A stretch of 42,712 bases of DNA, taken from NCBI GenBank assembly GCA_900541395.1, contig UQJT01000019.1, positions 1 through 42,712 of the forward strand. Reading direction: 5' to 3'. This stretch comes from an uncultured Desulfovibrio sp. GTDB lineage: Bacteria > Desulfobacterota > Desulfovibrionia > Desulfovibrionales > Desulfovibrionaceae. The position numbers and the translations under genes are program-made. Every line of letters starts with the position of its first letter. Within the stretch, counting starts at the first letter, position 1. Positions 42,582 through 42,712 of this stretch are shown here, piece after piece. A model generated the notes under the pieces. It did not search any database. It was not told where the DNA came from and saw nothing but the letters and a program-made list of their open reading frames with translations.

Positions 42582-42614
42582 GGAGGAGGAGGAGGAGGAG
42601 GAGGAGGAGGAGGA
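42582..42614. repeat. (GGA)11 microsatellite
   Basis: Eleven uninterrupted GGA triplets lie about 60 bp after the thermonuclease-like frame. Slippage would change length by multiples of three. The repeat lies in no supported gene; on the plus strand one frame reads Glu repeats and stays open to the window edge. It could also be an assembly artefact. Confidence 0.85.
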
Positions 42615-42665
42615 ACTCCGGCGGACCGGACGGCCCGCCGAAAGTTCAAATGCAGCCATAATCAC

Positions 42666-42708
42666 AACCACCCGCATAGCGGGTGGTTTGCTCCAGCCCT
42701 ATAAGGGC
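42666..42708. mobile_element. Possible terminus of an IS200/IS605-like element
   Basis: Two hairpins with identical ATA loops occur in a row: AACCACCCGC-ATA-GCGGGTGGTT (42666-42688) and GCCCT-ATA-AGGGC (42696-42708). Subterminal hairpins of this kind mark the ends of IS200/IS605 elements, which lack terminal inverted repeats. The element body would lie to the right of the window. The first hairpin could instead be an ordinary terminator. Confidence 0.35.
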
Positions 42709-42712
42709 CTAA

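Noticed and set aside
1..42712. tRNA, rRNA, tmRNA or prophage genes
   Set aside because: No cloverleaf-like sequence, rRNA segment or phage structural gene was recognised on either strand; the TraR-like gene alone does not make a phage region.

Overview
The window is high-GC chromosomal DNA, apart from AT-rich intergenic islands at 1-326 and about 7500-7870. It reads as an anaerobic member of the Desulfovibrionales. This is an inference from gene content: a PurS-PurL fusion without a glutaminase domain, a cluster of MinD/Mrp-type ATPases with two [4Fe-4S] sites each and NifX-like proteins that resembles the Desulfovibrio orange-protein (ORP) locus, a modCABD operon, and a UPF0210/ACT pair. 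No rRNA, tRNA, CRISPR array, prophage or intact insertion sequence was seen.

Layout. 327-4699: purine synthesis (purL) and an ArgD-type aminotransferase. 5341-7380 (-): a methyl-accepting chemotaxis protein. 7874-9726: a YhcH-family protein, a small C4 zinc-finger protein and an RluA-type pseudouridine synthase. 9946-13036: molybdate uptake modC-modA-modB-modD. 13101-17171 (-): an acetyltransferase, truA, murI and ugd. 17412-22250: two small unknown ORFs, dnaK and an LpoA-like lipoprotein. 22258-25179: gatC, gatA and a class V aminotransferase. 25190-27055: an acetyltransferase reading frame that continues in frame, with no stop, into a malic enzyme. 27306-30755 (-): the ORP-like cluster (DUF134-NifX fusion, two ferredoxin-type ATPases, a second NifX-like protein, a pseudo-receiver). 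31249-33244: a two-ACT protein and a UPF0210 protein. 33736-39653: a lipoprotein related to GH13 enzymes but lacking the catalytic aspartate motif, a PAP2 phosphatase, an ArnT-like glycosyltransferase and plsY. 39842-41585: hpf and rapZ. 42008-42520: a deletion derivative of a thermonuclease-like secreted protein. The right edge has an 11-unit GGA microsatellite and two ATA-loop hairpins that may be the end of an IS200/IS605-like element.

The clearest structure not explained by genes is a set of dispersed intergenic elements of about 150 bp bounded by TAGAGC...GCTCTA. Family A has three copies (5138-5282, 13764-13907, 30877-31026). Family B has two copies in opposite orientation (27101-27252, 40420-40569). 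Solo or degenerate ends lie near 4881-4911, 5118-5138 and 28242-28264. All are full of hairpins and all lie between genes. Next to the third A copy, 31026-31183 packs seven consecutive hairpins upstream of the ACT/UPF0210 operon.

Other points of interest are the promoter of the ORP-like cluster (TTGACA-N16-TATGCT with a dyad over the -10), the GNAT-malic enzyme read-through one transition away from a stop codon, two regularly spaced dyads upstream of the chemotaxis receptor gene, and a palindromic copy of the last codons of dnaK repeated 46 bp downstream.
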